From Ardenticatenaceae bacterium (GTDB taxonomy: Bacteria > Chloroflexota > Anaerolineae > Promineifilales > Promineifilaceae), in assembly GCA_020634315.1 (NCBI GenBank), contig JACKBV010000039.1, forward strand, positions 1-35,495: a stretch of DNA of 35,495 bases, in the 5' to 3' direction. Below, piece by piece: positions 1 through 8,435 of this stretch. The position numbers and the translations under genes are program-made. Position 1 is the first letter of the stretch. Every line of letters starts with the position of its first letter. The notes under the pieces are model-generated. The model had not been told where the DNA came from. It saw only the letters and a program-made list of their open reading frames with translations, and did not search any database.

Positions 1-1593
1 CCGGTGCAGGTCAACGTCATTGCCCGTGGCAGCTTGCCTGATGGGTGTACCCAAATTGAGAACGTCATCCAGCAGCGTGATGCGTCAAACTTCCAGATTG
101 TTGTTACCACATTGCGCCCTGGCGACCGCATGTGTACGCAAAATGTCGTTCCCTTCACCGAAACGATTCCCCTTGATGTCGTAGGTTTGGAGGCTGGCGC
201 ATATGACGTAGAGGTAAACGGCCGTACCGGTTCCTTCACCCTGTCCACCGACAACAGCGTCGCTGCCGAACCAACAGAGACGCCAGCGGCGGCTGCCGAA
301 TCAGCCTCGACGCCAGAACCCGAAGCGGGCGCACTTAGCGGCCTCATCTGGCATGATGTGTGCGCTGTCGCCGGTGGTGAAGGGGACACCGAAGCTGAAG
401 CCGGAGAAGGCTGTATTGCCAATCCCGATGGCGGTTTTCGCGCCAATGGTGTTCTTGACGAAGGCGAACCCGGTATTGCCGGGATTTTGGTCGAATTAGG
501 TGAAGGGGCATGCCCTGCCGTGGGTCTTGCCACGACGACAACCGATGACGATGGCGCATTTACCTTTGCCGATTTGCCCGTCGGGGAATATTGTGTCTCT
601 GTCAATCCGCTTGACGAGCAAAACGAGCCATTGCTCGTTCCTGGCGAATGGACGGTAGCCGGAGCAGAACTGGGCAGCCTCACCGTCACCGTAGCCGCTG
701 GCGAAACAGCAACTGGCGCTGATTTGGGCTGGGATTATCAATTCTTGCCTATTCCTGAAGTCGATCTGGCAACTTGTACCAACAGCATGGCCTTTGTTGC
801 CGATCTCACGGTTCCCGATGACACGGTGTTCGCGCCGGGCACGGAATTTGTGAAAGAGTGGCGGCTGCGCAACAGCGGCACTTGCCCCTGGACAACAGAT
901 TATGCCTTCGTCGCTATTGATGAGGAGCCGCTTGCTGGGGATGCTGAGGTGGCGTTGGCAACGGCCGTTGCCCCTGGGCAAACCATTGACATCGCCGTCA
1001 ACCTGATTGCCCCCGATGCCCCTGGCACTTATCGCAGCAATTGGCAGATGACCAATGCCAATGGCGATTTGTTTGGCGTTGGCGGCTTCATTGAGGATGC
1101 CATTTACCTGCGCATCGTCGTTGAGGAAGGTGCCGATACGGCGACGCCCGAACCGAATTCGGCGGCGATTGGTGGGGTCGTTTGGGCTGATTACTGCCTG
1201 CTGCGCAGCGATGGCTCTCCATCAGCCGGGTGTATCGAGACGGAAGATGGCTCCGGCATTTACATTGCCGATGGCACTTATGCTGGCTACGAATCGCCGA
1301 TTGCCGGGCTGACGATTTCCCTCAGCCCGACAGCTTGCCCGGCCGATGCCACAAACCCAACGGCCGTTTTAGCCACGACAACGACAGATGACGATGGTCT
1401 CTACAGTTTTACCGGGTTAGATGCTGGCAGCTTCTGTGTTTGGGTTGACGCATTCTCCGCCGAAAATGTGGATTTGCTCATTCCCGGCGATTGGACTTAC
1501 CCCGCCCCTGGTGTTGGCGCACTCAGTGTCATTTTGTCTGCCGGTGAAGAGCGCTTGGCCGTCGATTTTGGCTGGGATTATGTGGTTGATTAG
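1..1593 (+). CDS. Cell-surface protein with SdrD B-like and NBR1-type Ig-like domains, 5' end outside window
   Basis: The reading frame is open from base 1, so the true start and any signal peptide lie upstream; the GTG at 4 is only the first possible in-window start. From GTG, residues 1-85 form a beta-rich module with paired Cys. Residues 88-110 are an Ala/Thr/Pro/Glu-rich linker. Residues 111-246 and 388-527 are two related SdrD B-like/prealbumin-like domains, both with a TTTTDDDG turn and ending in LGWDY or FGWDY. Residues 262-375 resemble the NBR1 four-Trp Ig-like domain, with KEWRLRNSGTCPW and later YRSNWQM. All are extracellular beta-sandwich folds, so an adhesion or envelope role is inferred. 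The protein is acidic with paired Cys, as expected outside the cell. A strong terminator follows. The exact ligand is unknown. Confidence 0.75.
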   Translation, partial: PVQVNVIARGSLPDGCTQIENVIQQRDASNFQIVVTTLRPGDRMCTQNVVPFTETIPLDVVGLEAGAYDVEVNGRTGSFTLSTDNSVAAEPTETPAAAAESASTPEPEAGALSGLIWHDVCAVAGGEGDTEAEAGEGCIANPDGGFRANGVLDEGEPGIAGILVELGEGACPAVGLATTTTDDDGAFTFADLPVGEYCVSVNPLDEQNEPLLVPGEWTVAGAELGSLTVTVAAGETATGADLGWDYQFLPIPEVDLATCTNSMAFVADLTVPDDTVFAPGTEFVKEWRLRNSGTCPWTTDYAFVAIDEEPLAGDAEVALATAVAPGQTIDIAVNLIAPDAPGTYRSNWQMTNANGDLFGVGGFIEDAIYLRIVVEEGADTATPEPNSAAIGGVVWADYCLLRSDGSPSAGCIETEDGSGIYIADGTYAGYESPIAGLTISLSPTACPADATNPTAVLATTTTDDDGLYSFTGLDAGSFCVWVDAFSAENVDLLIPGDWTYPAPGVGALSVILSAGEERLAVDFGWDYVVD

Positions 1594-1633
1594 GCGCTAA
1601 GCGAACACAGATTCCTTCAAACGAACTGAATCC

Positions 1634-1671
1634 AAAAGGGAGTGCTTTGATTGTGAAGCACTCCCTTTTTT
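1634..1671 (+). terminator. Intrinsic terminator after the surface protein gene
   Basis: A perfect 14-bp stem (AAAAGGGAGTGCTT at 1634-1647, AAGCACTCCCTTTT at 1656-1669) with an 8-nt loop, running into a T tract. It lies 40 bp after the stop of the surface protein gene and separates it from the fadR promoter. Confidence 0.9.
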
Positions 1672-1679
1672 GCTGCTTC

Positions 1680-1708
1680 TTGACATGCCCCGGCCAATCT
1701 GCCATACT
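1680..1708 (+). promoter_or_regulatory. Predicted sigma70-type promoter of fadR
   Basis: TTGACA at 1680-1685 and CATACT at 1703-1708 are separated by 17 bp. The expected start site, about 7 bp downstream, falls at the first bases of the FadR operator, so bound FadR would block initiation. Prediction from consensus only. Confidence 0.6.
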
Positions 1709-1714
1709 ACCGTT

Positions 1715-1731
1715 AACTGGTCAGACCACTT
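1715..1731 (+). promoter_or_regulatory. FadR operator, predicted autoregulatory site
   Basis: The 17-mer AACTGGTCAGACCACTT contains a perfect 11-bp dyad TGGTC-A-GACCA and matches the E. coli FadR operator type (core TGGTCNGACCA) at almost every position. It sits at the predicted transcription start of the gene encoding a FadR homologue whose recognition helix is conserved. I saw no second good match elsewhere in the window, including near the beta-oxidation genes. Confidence 0.8.
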
Positions 1732-1763
1732 ACCAGTAAGTCTAAATGAGGTAAACAAATCGA

Positions 1764-2459
1764 ATGCACAATTGGTCCGCACCACAACGCCCCAACGATT
1801 ACGCTGAGCAGTCATTGGTCAAAGCTATTTTGGATGGCACCTTTGCTGTGGGCACGACGCTGCCGGGGGAGCGTGTGCTGGCTGTGGAATTGGGCGTGAC
1901 ACGCCCGACATTGCGCGAAGCCATTCAGCGCTTGGCTCGTGATGGCTGGCTAACGGTGCAGCATGGCAAACCGACGTTGGTCAATGATTATTGGCGTGAT
2001 GGCGGGTTAAATGTTCTCAGTACGTTGGTGCTGCACAGTGAACAACTGCCACCGACTTTTGTCGCCAATTTGTTGGAAGTGCGGCTCAATCTGGCTCCGG
2101 CGTATACGGAAACGGCCGTTTCCCAAAACCCACAGCAAATTAGCGCTTGCCTGGAAGGATACCAGGAATTGCCAGACACACCTGCGGCTTATGCTGCCTT
2201 TGATTGGCGTCTGCACCGCACATTGACCCTTGTTTCTGGCAATCCCATCTACACCTTGATTCTGAACGGCTTTGCCGATTTCTACGAGCAGATTGCCCAG
2301 GTTTATTTTGTGCCGGACGAGGCACGCGCCGCATCGTTTGCTTTTTATGGGGCGTTGCAGCAGCTCGCCCTGGCTGGTGATGCTGCTGGCGCCAGTGCTT
2401 TGTGCCGCCAGGTGATGCAGGAATCGGTTGCTTTGTGGCAGCGCACCAGTCAGGTGTAA
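1764..2459 (+). CDS. fadR: FadR-type GntR-family fatty-acid regulator
   Basis: At 231 aa it is close to E. coli FadR (239 aa) and matches it along its length, not only in the helix-turn-helix. The winged helix (about residues 12-75) has the segment LARDGWLTVQHGKPT, almost identical to E. coli, and keeps the recognition-helix Arg residues (VTRPTLRE). The all-helical C-terminal domain has SGNPIYTLILNG and ends with ESVALWQR, preserving the Ser and Trp that contact acyl-CoA in E. coli FadR. FadR binds DNA until long-chain acyl-CoA releases it. ATG 1764 has a modest GAGG about 11 nt upstream. The gene precedes two lipid-metabolism genes and lies about 7 kb from a beta-oxidation cluster. FadR proper is best known from Gammaproteobacteria, so transfer is possible. 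Confidence 0.9.
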   Translation: MHNWSAPQRPNDYAEQSLVKAILDGTFAVGTTLPGERVLAVELGVTRPTLREAIQRLARDGWLTVQHGKPTLVNDYWRDGGLNVLSTLVLHSEQLPPTFVANLLEVRLNLAPAYTETAVSQNPQQISACLEGYQELPDTPAAYAAFDWRLHRTLTLVSGNPIYTLILNGFADFYEQIAQVYFVPDEARAASFAFYGALQQLALAGDAAGASALCRQVMQESVALWQRTSQV

Positions 2460-2543
2460 GCCACCAGGCGGTAAGTTGTCGGCGACAAGCTGTTTTAACG
2501 AGGAGACTTTACCGGCGGTTGCCGACCATCATGAATGAAAACC

Positions 2544-2601
2544 AACCTCCCGGAGGTTATCAATGGCAGGCTCGTCGCATGAGGCGAACCTCCGGGAGGC
2601 T
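2544..2601 (+). repeat. 58-bp paired inverted-arm element, copy 1
   Basis: Left arm AACCTCCCGGAGGTT (2544-2558) and right arm AACCTCCGGGAGGCT (2587-2601) flank a 28-bp loop containing ATGGCAGGCTCG. Arms are near-palindromic and also complementary to each other. It ends 19 bp before ATG 2621. The loop ATG at 2563 follows the arm's GGAGG by 6 nt and opens a 27-codon reading frame that ends at 2646 and overlaps the next gene out of frame. Nearly identical to the copies at 26960 and 27105. Confidence 0.9.
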
Positions 2602-2620
2602 ATTGGCGAAGGAGATCAAG

Positions 2621-4210
2621 ATGCAACGTTGGAATGGGTGGGGTGACGAAACGGTTGATTACCCGCTGCCAGAGAGTGCGGCGGTTGTTTTGCAGGAATG
2701 GGTTGGCGCTGGCAGGCCACCGTTGGATGTGCCTTTTGCAGATGTCGTGGCGGGTGTGCCGCCTTCCCGTTTACCGGCGCATCCTTTGGTGAATGTGGAT
2801 GCGGCGATACGCGCACAACATGCACGTGGGCAAAGTTTTCCTGATTGGGTGGCGCTGCGTTACGGCCGTATCCCCCATTTCCCCGATGGTGTAGCCTTTC
2901 CGACCACCGATGACGAAGTGCGCAGCTTGATCCAATATGCACAACACAGCGGCGTACGGCTGGTTCCATATGGCGGGGGCACGAGCGTTGTCGGGCATAT
3001 CAACCCTCAGCCGGGTGACATTCCCACGCTAACTGTCAATATGCAGCGCATGAAGCTGCTGCGTGCGTTGGACGAGACAAGCCATCTGGCGACATTTGGC
3101 GCAGGTGTGCAAGGGCCAGACCTGGAAGCCCAATTGCGAGCACATGGATATACGCTGGGGCATTTCCCGCAGTCGTTTGAATTGTCTACATTGGGTGGCT
3201 GGGTGGCGACGCGGTCTAGTGGGCAGCAGTCGTTGGGATACGGCCGTATCGAGCAGCTTTTTGCCGGTGGACGGTTAGAATCGCCGGCGGGCACGTTGAC
3301 ACTCCCGCCACATCCCGCTTCAGCCGCCGGGCCAGATTTGCGCCAACTGGTCTTGGGCAGCGAGGGGCGCATGGGCATCATCACCGAAGCCACCGTGCGC
3401 ATTTCGCCGCTGCCGGAGCGCGAAGATTTTCATGCGGTCTTTTTCCCCGATTTTGTCAGTGGGCAGGCGGCTGTGCGTGCCATCATGCAGTCACGCATTC
3501 CTTTGTCGATGCTGCGCTTGAGTACGGCCGTGGAGACGGCAACAACCCTGACTTTGGCCGGACACGAGCGCCTCATCGGTACGCTGCAAGGGTTATTGTC
3601 GCTGCGCGGCGTGAGTGACAGCAAATGTATGCTGCTTTTTGGTGTGACCGGCAGCAGCGACCTGGTGAAAATGGCGCGGAATGCCACGTTGACCATCACG
3701 GGACGGCATGGCGGTATTCATGTCGGGCGCACGTTTGGCAAGCAGTGGCACAAGGGGCGCTTCCACACGCCTTATTTGCGCAATACGTTGTGGGCGCGTG
3801 GATATGGGGTGGATACTTTGGAAACGGCCGTTTCCTGGGACGCTGTGCCGCAAACTTTAGCCGACATCGAGACCGCGCTGCGTCCTGCTTTGGCGGACAT
3901 TGATGAGAAAGTTCACGTCTTTACCCATCTTTCGCACATGTACCCCAGCGGTGCCAGCATTTACACGACCTATCTCTTCCGCCTGGCCGATGATCCTGAC
4001 GAGTCGCTGCACCGTTGGTGGCGGATGAAAGATGCAGCCAGCCAGGCCATTGTGCGTCACCAGGGAACGATCAGCCATCAGCATGGCGTGGGCACAGACC
4101 ACGCGCCTTACTTGGCGGCGGAAAAAGGTGTGTTGGGCATGGCCGCCCTGCGTGCCGCATTGCAGCAGTTCGACCCGGACGGACTGATGAATCCGGGAAA
4201 GTTGTTGTAA
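2621..4210 (+). CDS. FAD-binding oxidase, alkyl-dihydroxyacetonephosphate-synthase-like
   Basis: ATG 2621 has AAGGAG 6 nt upstream and gives 529 aa; longer frames would run through a repeat element and into fadR. Around residues 90-280 is a PCMH/GlcD-type FAD domain, with VPYGGGTSVVGH as the pyrophosphate loop and a later LGSEGRMGIITEATVRI. The C-terminal half matches alkyl-DHAP synthases: HLSHMYPSGASIYTTY, then SHQHGVGTDHAPYLAAEKG and a PGKLL ending. In that family the enzyme exchanges the acyl group of acyl-DHAP for a fatty alcohol to make ether lipids. Neighbouring glpD handles glycerol-3-phosphate/DHAP, which fits. A glycolate or D-lactate dehydrogenase-like activity is the alternative. 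It is likely co-transcribed with fadR and may be read from the same FadR-controlled promoter. Confidence 0.8.
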   Translation: MQRWNGWGDETVDYPLPESAAVVLQEWVGAGRPPLDVPFADVVAGVPPSRLPAHPLVNVDAAIRAQHARGQSFPDWVALRYGRIPHFPDGVAFPTTDDEVRSLIQYAQHSGVRLVPYGGGTSVVGHINPQPGDIPTLTVNMQRMKLLRALDETSHLATFGAGVQGPDLEAQLRAHGYTLGHFPQSFELSTLGGWVATRSSGQQSLGYGRIEQLFAGGRLESPAGTLTLPPHPASAAGPDLRQLVLGSEGRMGIITEATVRISPLPEREDFHAVFFPDFVSGQAAVRAIMQSRIPLSMLRLSTAVETATTLTLAGHERLIGTLQGLLSLRGVSDSKCMLLFGVTGSSDLVKMARNATLTITGRHGGIHVGRTFGKQWHKGRFHTPYLRNTLWARGYGVDTLETAVSWDAVPQTLADIETALRPALADIDEKVHVFTHLSHMYPSGASIYTTYLFRLADDPDESLHRWWRMKDAASQAIVRHQGTISHQHGVGTDHAPYLAAEKGVLGMAALRAALQQFDPDGLMNPGKLL

Positions 4211-4282
4211 CCGAAGTGGGGCAGGGAGAACGCGGGAACTTTTGGTGTTTTTGTGTCCTGGCATTAATTATGGAGGCGGACG

Positions 4283-6046
4283 ATGTGGCAGCAGGGATGG
4301 CGTGACGAAATTTGGCAGCAACTTGACCAGCCTTGGGACATATTGGTTGTCGGTGGCGGCATTACGGGGGCGGGCATTTTGCGTGAGGCGACGCGGCTGG
4401 GGCTGCGTGTTTTGCTGGTAGAGCAAAAAGATTTTGCCTGGGGCACATCTAGCCGCTCCTCAAAGTTGGTGCATGGCGGGCTGCGTTACTTGAAGGAAGG
4501 GCGTTTTGGCTTGACTTTGGCCTCGGTACAGGAGCGCGAAACGCTTTTGGCCGAAGGGCCAGGATTGATAGACCCTTTGGGCTTTTTGCTGGCCTCCTAT
4601 GATCGGGACAGTGTGGGGCGCTTTGTCTATCAGGCGGGGCTGACCGTTTATGATTTGCTTGCGTTGCAGTGGAGCCATAAATATTACGACAGCGCCGATT
4701 TTCGGATGTTAGCGCCGCATTTGGCGGGGAAGGGGCTAAAGGGAGGCTTTCGCTATGGCGATGCGCAAACGGATGATGCGCGATTGGTGCTGCGTGTGAT
4801 TCGCGAGGCGGTGGCGGCGGGCGGTGTGGCTCTGAATTATGTGACTGCGGAACATCTGCTGCGTGATGAAAACGGCCGTATCACAGGTCTCTCTCTTCGG
4901 GATGAATTGGGTGGGCGTGTGGCGGCGGTGAACGCGGCGGTGGTGATCAATGCGACGGGAGCCTGGGCCGATGGGCTGCGTGCGCAATTGGGAGTAGAGG
5001 CGAAGATACGGCCGTTACGCGGCAGTCATCTCGTCTTTCCCGGTTGGCGGCTGCCGGTGGCGCAAGCCGTCAGCTTTTTGCACCCCCTTGACCAGCGGCC
5101 GGTGATGATTTTTCCCTGGGAAGGAGCGACGTTGGTGGGGACAACCGACGTTGACCACGAACAATCTTTAGCGGCGGAGCCGGGGATTTCGCCACAGGAA
5201 GTGGCTTACTTGATGGCCGCCATTGCTGCGCAGTTCCCGTCACTTGGCCTGACGTTGGATGATGTCATTGCCACATTTGCCGGGGTGCGCCCGGTGATTG
5301 GCACGGGCAAGGATGACCCATCGCAGGAGTCGCGCGACCATGTGGTCTGGGTGGAAGATGGCTTGCTGACGGTGACGGGGGGCAAGATGACGACGTTTCG
5401 CTTGATTGCCCTGGATGCGTTAAAGGCGGTACGGCCGTTTCTGCCCACAATGCCAGAGCCAGACGACAATGCGCCGGTGTTGGATGTCGTTGACCTGGCG
5501 CTGCCCGCTGTGCAAGGTTTAGACGAGCCATTGCGCCGCCGCTTGTTGGGGCGATATGGCGCAGAAGCGCCCTTGCTGGTCGCGGCGGCACAGCCTGACG
5601 AATTTGAGTTGATTCCCCACACAAAAACGGTTTGGGCAGAGCTGCGTTGGGCGGCACGCGCAGAGGGCGCAGCCCATCTGGATGATTTGCTGCTGCGGCG
5701 CACACGGCTGGGTATTTTGGTCAAGGAGGGTGGGGCGGCGCTGCTGCCGCGCATTCGCGCCATTTGTCAGCCGGAGTTAGGTTGGGATGATGGACGTTGG
5801 GCAGCAGAAGAGGCGGCGTATCGGGCGTTGGTGCGTTGTTGCTATGCGCTGCCACCACGAGACAGCATCCCTGATTGGCGCACGATGTTGGCGCAAGGTA
5901 AGGGGGAAACGGCCGTTGCCGGGCCATCTGCTGCGCCACAAAAACGAGGCAAGGAAACGGCCGTTGTCGTCACACTGACCTTATTGAGCGCCGGATTCAT
6001 TGCCTGGCGTCGTTGGTCGCACAGCCGCCCACGTTTTGCTCAGTAG
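4283..6046 (+). CDS. glpD: FAD-dependent glycerol-3-phosphate dehydrogenase with C-terminal membrane tail
   Basis: Oxidises sn-glycerol-3-phosphate to DHAP, passing electrons to the quinone pool. The start ATG 4283 has GGAGG 5 nt upstream. The N-terminus has the FAD Rossmann motif DILVVGGGITGAGILREATR (about residues 20-39), then GTSSRSSKLVHGGLRYL, the GlpD/DadA signature. VGTTDVDHE and the GGKMTTFR segment near residue 368 are also family hallmarks. At 587 aa it is longer than E. coli GlpD (501 aa). The extra tail is a polar linker followed by a hydrophobic helix (VVVTLTLLSAGFIAW) and a basic end, which suggests a C-terminal tail anchor. It follows the alkyl-DHAP-synthase-like gene by 72 bp on the same strand. 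Confidence 0.92.
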   Translation: MWQQGWRDEIWQQLDQPWDILVVGGGITGAGILREATRLGLRVLLVEQKDFAWGTSSRSSKLVHGGLRYLKEGRFGLTLASVQERETLLAEGPGLIDPLGFLLASYDRDSVGRFVYQAGLTVYDLLALQWSHKYYDSADFRMLAPHLAGKGLKGGFRYGDAQTDDARLVLRVIREAVAAGGVALNYVTAEHLLRDENGRITGLSLRDELGGRVAAVNAAVVINATGAWADGLRAQLGVEAKIRPLRGSHLVFPGWRLPVAQAVSFLHPLDQRPVMIFPWEGATLVGTTDVDHEQSLAAEPGISPQEVAYLMAAIAAQFPSLGLTLDDVIATFAGVRPVIGTGKDDPSQESRDHVVWVEDGLLTVTGGKMTTFRLIALDALKAVRPFLPTMPEPDDNAPVLDVVDLALPAVQGLDEPLRRRLLGRYGAEAPLLVAAAQPDEFELIPHTKTVWAELRWAARAEGAAHLDDLLLRRTRLGILVKEGGAALLPRIRAICQPELGWDDGRWAAEEAAYRALVRCCYALPPRDSIPDWRTMLAQGKGETAVAGPSAAPQKRGKETAVVVTLTLLSAGFIAWRRWSHSRPRFAQ

Positions 6047-6110
6047 CCTCGTGCCAGGTTTGTTGCCACGTCTCTAAGATCCCGCTAAATGGGCATGCGC
6101 AGTATTCCCT

Positions 6111-6138
6111 TTGATTTTTAGCCCCTATCTGATATGTT
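6111..6138 (+). promoter_or_regulatory. Possible promoter of glgB
   Basis: TTGATT (6111-6116) and TATGTT (6133-6138) are 16 bp apart, 60 bp ahead of the glgB start. Both boxes are imperfect. The 150-bp gap after glpD holds no other clear signal. Confidence 0.35.
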
Positions 6139-6197
6139 TAGGAAAGCGATGGTCATAATTCAATGCCCACTCACATACACCTGATCAGGAGTACAAG

Positions 6198-8405
6198 ATG
6201 GTACAAGAACCGACTATTTCAGCCGAAGAATTGGCAGCCATTGTAGGGGGGTATCATGGTGATCCCTTTGGCGTGTTAGGACCGCACGCGGGCGATGGAG
6301 GTCTTATTTTGCGCACACTGTTGCCTCATGCCGATAGTGTGACCATTTTGATTGGCGATGAGCAAACGGCAATGAGCCGGGTGCATGAGGCTGGTTTCTT
6401 TGAGGCATTTTTGCCCGGCAAAGAAGCGGGTCTGGTTTATGAATTGCAAATCCGCACGCATGACGGCCATGTGTATGTCACGGCCGATCCGTATGCCTAC
6501 CCCCCGTTGTTGACAGATTTTGACGAATATTTGCTGGCTCAAGGCACCCATATGCATATTTATGAGAGGATGGGAGCGCATATGATGACGGTAAACGGCC
6601 GTTCCGGGGTTCGTTTTGCCGTGTGGGCACCCAGCGCCTTACGCGTCAGCGTCGTCGGCCGCTTCAACAATTGGGACGGCCGTTGCCATCCCATGCGCTT
6701 TTACCACAACAGCGGCGTGTGGGAAATCTTCATCCCCGACCTGGGCGAAGGGGAACTGTACAAATACGAAATCAAGACCCGCTATAAAGATTACACCGTC
6801 ACCAAAACAGACCCCGTTGGCTTCTTCAGCGAAATGCGCCCCAAAACAGCTTCCATCGTTTGGGATTTAGAGAAGTACCAGTGGCAAGACGAACAATGGC
6901 TGGTAAACCGCCCTCAACGACAAGCGCAAAATGCGCCAATGAGCGTTTATGAAGTGCATCTTGGCTCCTGGAAAATGAAGCAGGAAGATGGCGAATGGCA
7001 TTGGCTCACCTATCCTGAGTTAGCCGAACAGCTTGTGCCTTACGTCAAAGAGATGGGTTACACGCACATCGAACTGCTGCCGATAACCGAGCATCCCTTT
7101 GATGGTTCTTGGGGATACCAGGTGACGGGCTATTTTGCGCCGACCAGCCGCTTTGGCACGCCGACAGAGTTTATGGCGTTTGTCGATACCTGCCATCAGG
7201 CGGGGATTGGCGTTATTTTGGATTGGGTGCCAGCCCATTTCCCGACCGACCAGCATGGCCTCAGCTTTTTTGATGGCACGCATTTGTATGAACATGCCGA
7301 CCCGCGCCAGGGGACACACCCGGATTGGGGGACGTTGGTTTTTAATTTCGGCCGTTACGAAGTGCGCCAATTCCTCATTAGCAATGCCATTTTCTGGCTT
7401 GATAAATATCATCTCGACGGTTTGCGCGTGGATGCTGTGGCTTCCATGCTTTATCTTGATTTTTCGCGTGAAGATGGGCAGTGGGTTCCCAACCGCTTTG
7501 GCGGACGCGAAAACCTGGAAGCGATTGAGTTCATTCGCCTTTTCAATGATCGCGTCCATGAACTTTACCCGGATGTATTGACGATTGCCGAAGAATCAAC
7601 GGCGTGGCCGGGTGTTAGCAAGCCGGTGAGCGAGGGCGGGTTGGGCTTTAGCCTGAAATGGAATATGGGTTGGATGCACGACACGCTGCAATATATGAGC
7701 AATGATCCCATTTACCGCTCTTTCCATCAGGGCACATTGACTTTCTCGCTGCTGTATGCCTTTAGCGAACACTTCATGCTTCCTTTTTCGCATGATGAAG
7801 TGGTGCATTTGAAGAAGAGTATGTTGGATAAGATGCCGGGCGACCTCTGGCAAAAGTTTGCCAATTTGCGCCTGCTCTATGGGTATCAATGGGCGCATCC
7901 TGGCAAGAAGCTGCTTTTCATGGGCGGGGAGTTTGGGCAATGGCGTGAATGGAGCGAAGCACGCAGCCTGGATTGGCATTTGCTGGATGAGGAAGAGAAG
8001 CATAAGGGGGTGCAGTTGTTGATGCGCCATATCAATCATCTGTACCAGACTGAGAAGGCGCTGTATGAGCATGATACGTCGTGGGATGGGTTCACCTGGA
8101 TTGATTTCCGCGATGCGCAGCACAGTATTTTGGCTTTTGCTCGCCATGCCCCCAGTAGTAAAGAGTCTATTTTGGTGGTGTGTAATTTTACGCCGGTTGT
8201 GCGCCATGAGTATCGGCTTGGTGTGCCGGAGGCGGGAACGTATGTGGAGCTTTTGAATAGTGATGACCGCAAGTATGGGGGATCGGGCATCATTAACAGT
8301 GAGCCAATGATGAGCCAGCTAACGGCCTGGCAGGATCAGCCTTTTTCGGTGATGTTGAATTTGCCGCCGTTGGCGTTTATTTACCTGAAGCGCCGCCACG
8401 ATTGA
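6198..8405 (+). CDS. glgB: 1,4-alpha-glucan branching enzyme GlgB
   Basis: Makes alpha-1,6 branches in glycogen. The 735-aa length and domain order match E. coli-type GlgB: an N-terminal CBM48-like module (GGYHGDPFGVLGPH near residue 16), a second CBM48 (residues about 110-210, with FAVWAPSALRVSVVGRFNNWDG), then a GH13 barrel. The catalytic residues are visible: nucleophile Asp412 in GLRVDAVASM, acid/base Glu in IAEEST (465/466), and Asp533 in FSHDEVVH. A beta-sandwich domain closes the protein. ATG 6198 has AGGAG 9 nt upstream. No other glycogen gene is in the window; manA follows on the same strand. Confidence 0.97.
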   Translation: MVQEPTISAEELAAIVGGYHGDPFGVLGPHAGDGGLILRTLLPHADSVTILIGDEQTAMSRVHEAGFFEAFLPGKEAGLVYELQIRTHDGHVYVTADPYAYPPLLTDFDEYLLAQGTHMHIYERMGAHMMTVNGRSGVRFAVWAPSALRVSVVGRFNNWDGRCHPMRFYHNSGVWEIFIPDLGEGELYKYEIKTRYKDYTVTKTDPVGFFSEMRPKTASIVWDLEKYQWQDEQWLVNRPQRQAQNAPMSVYEVHLGSWKMKQEDGEWHWLTYPELAEQLVPYVKEMGYTHIELLPITEHPFDGSWGYQVTGYFAPTSRFGTPTEFMAFVDTCHQAGIGVILDWVPAHFPTDQHGLSFFDGTHLYEHADPRQGTHPDWGTLVFNFGRYEVRQFLISNAIFWLDKYHLDGLRVDAVASMLYLDFSREDGQWVPNRFGGRENLEAIEFIRLFNDRVHELYPDVLTIAEESTAWPGVSKPVSEGGLGFSLKWNMGWMHDTLQYMSNDPIYRSFHQGTLTFSLLYAFSEHFMLPFSHDEVVHLKKSMLDKMPGDLWQKFANLRLLYGYQWAHPGKKLLFMGGEFGQWREWSEARSLDWHLLDEEEKHKGVQLLMRHINHLYQTEKALYEHDTSWDGFTWIDFRDAQHSILAFARHAPSSKESILVVCNFTPVVRHEYRLGVPEAGTYVELLNSDDRKYGGSGIINSEPMMSQLTAWQDQPFSVMLNLPPLAFIYLKRRHD

Positions 8406-8435
8406 TTGTCGTAGGGTGCTGTTTGCTTTGAATTG

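Noticed and set aside
2402..2620. Extended N-terminus for the alkyl-DHAP-synthase-like protein
   Set aside because: It would overlap fadR and translate a repeat element; ATG 2621 has a good ribosome site and matches family length.
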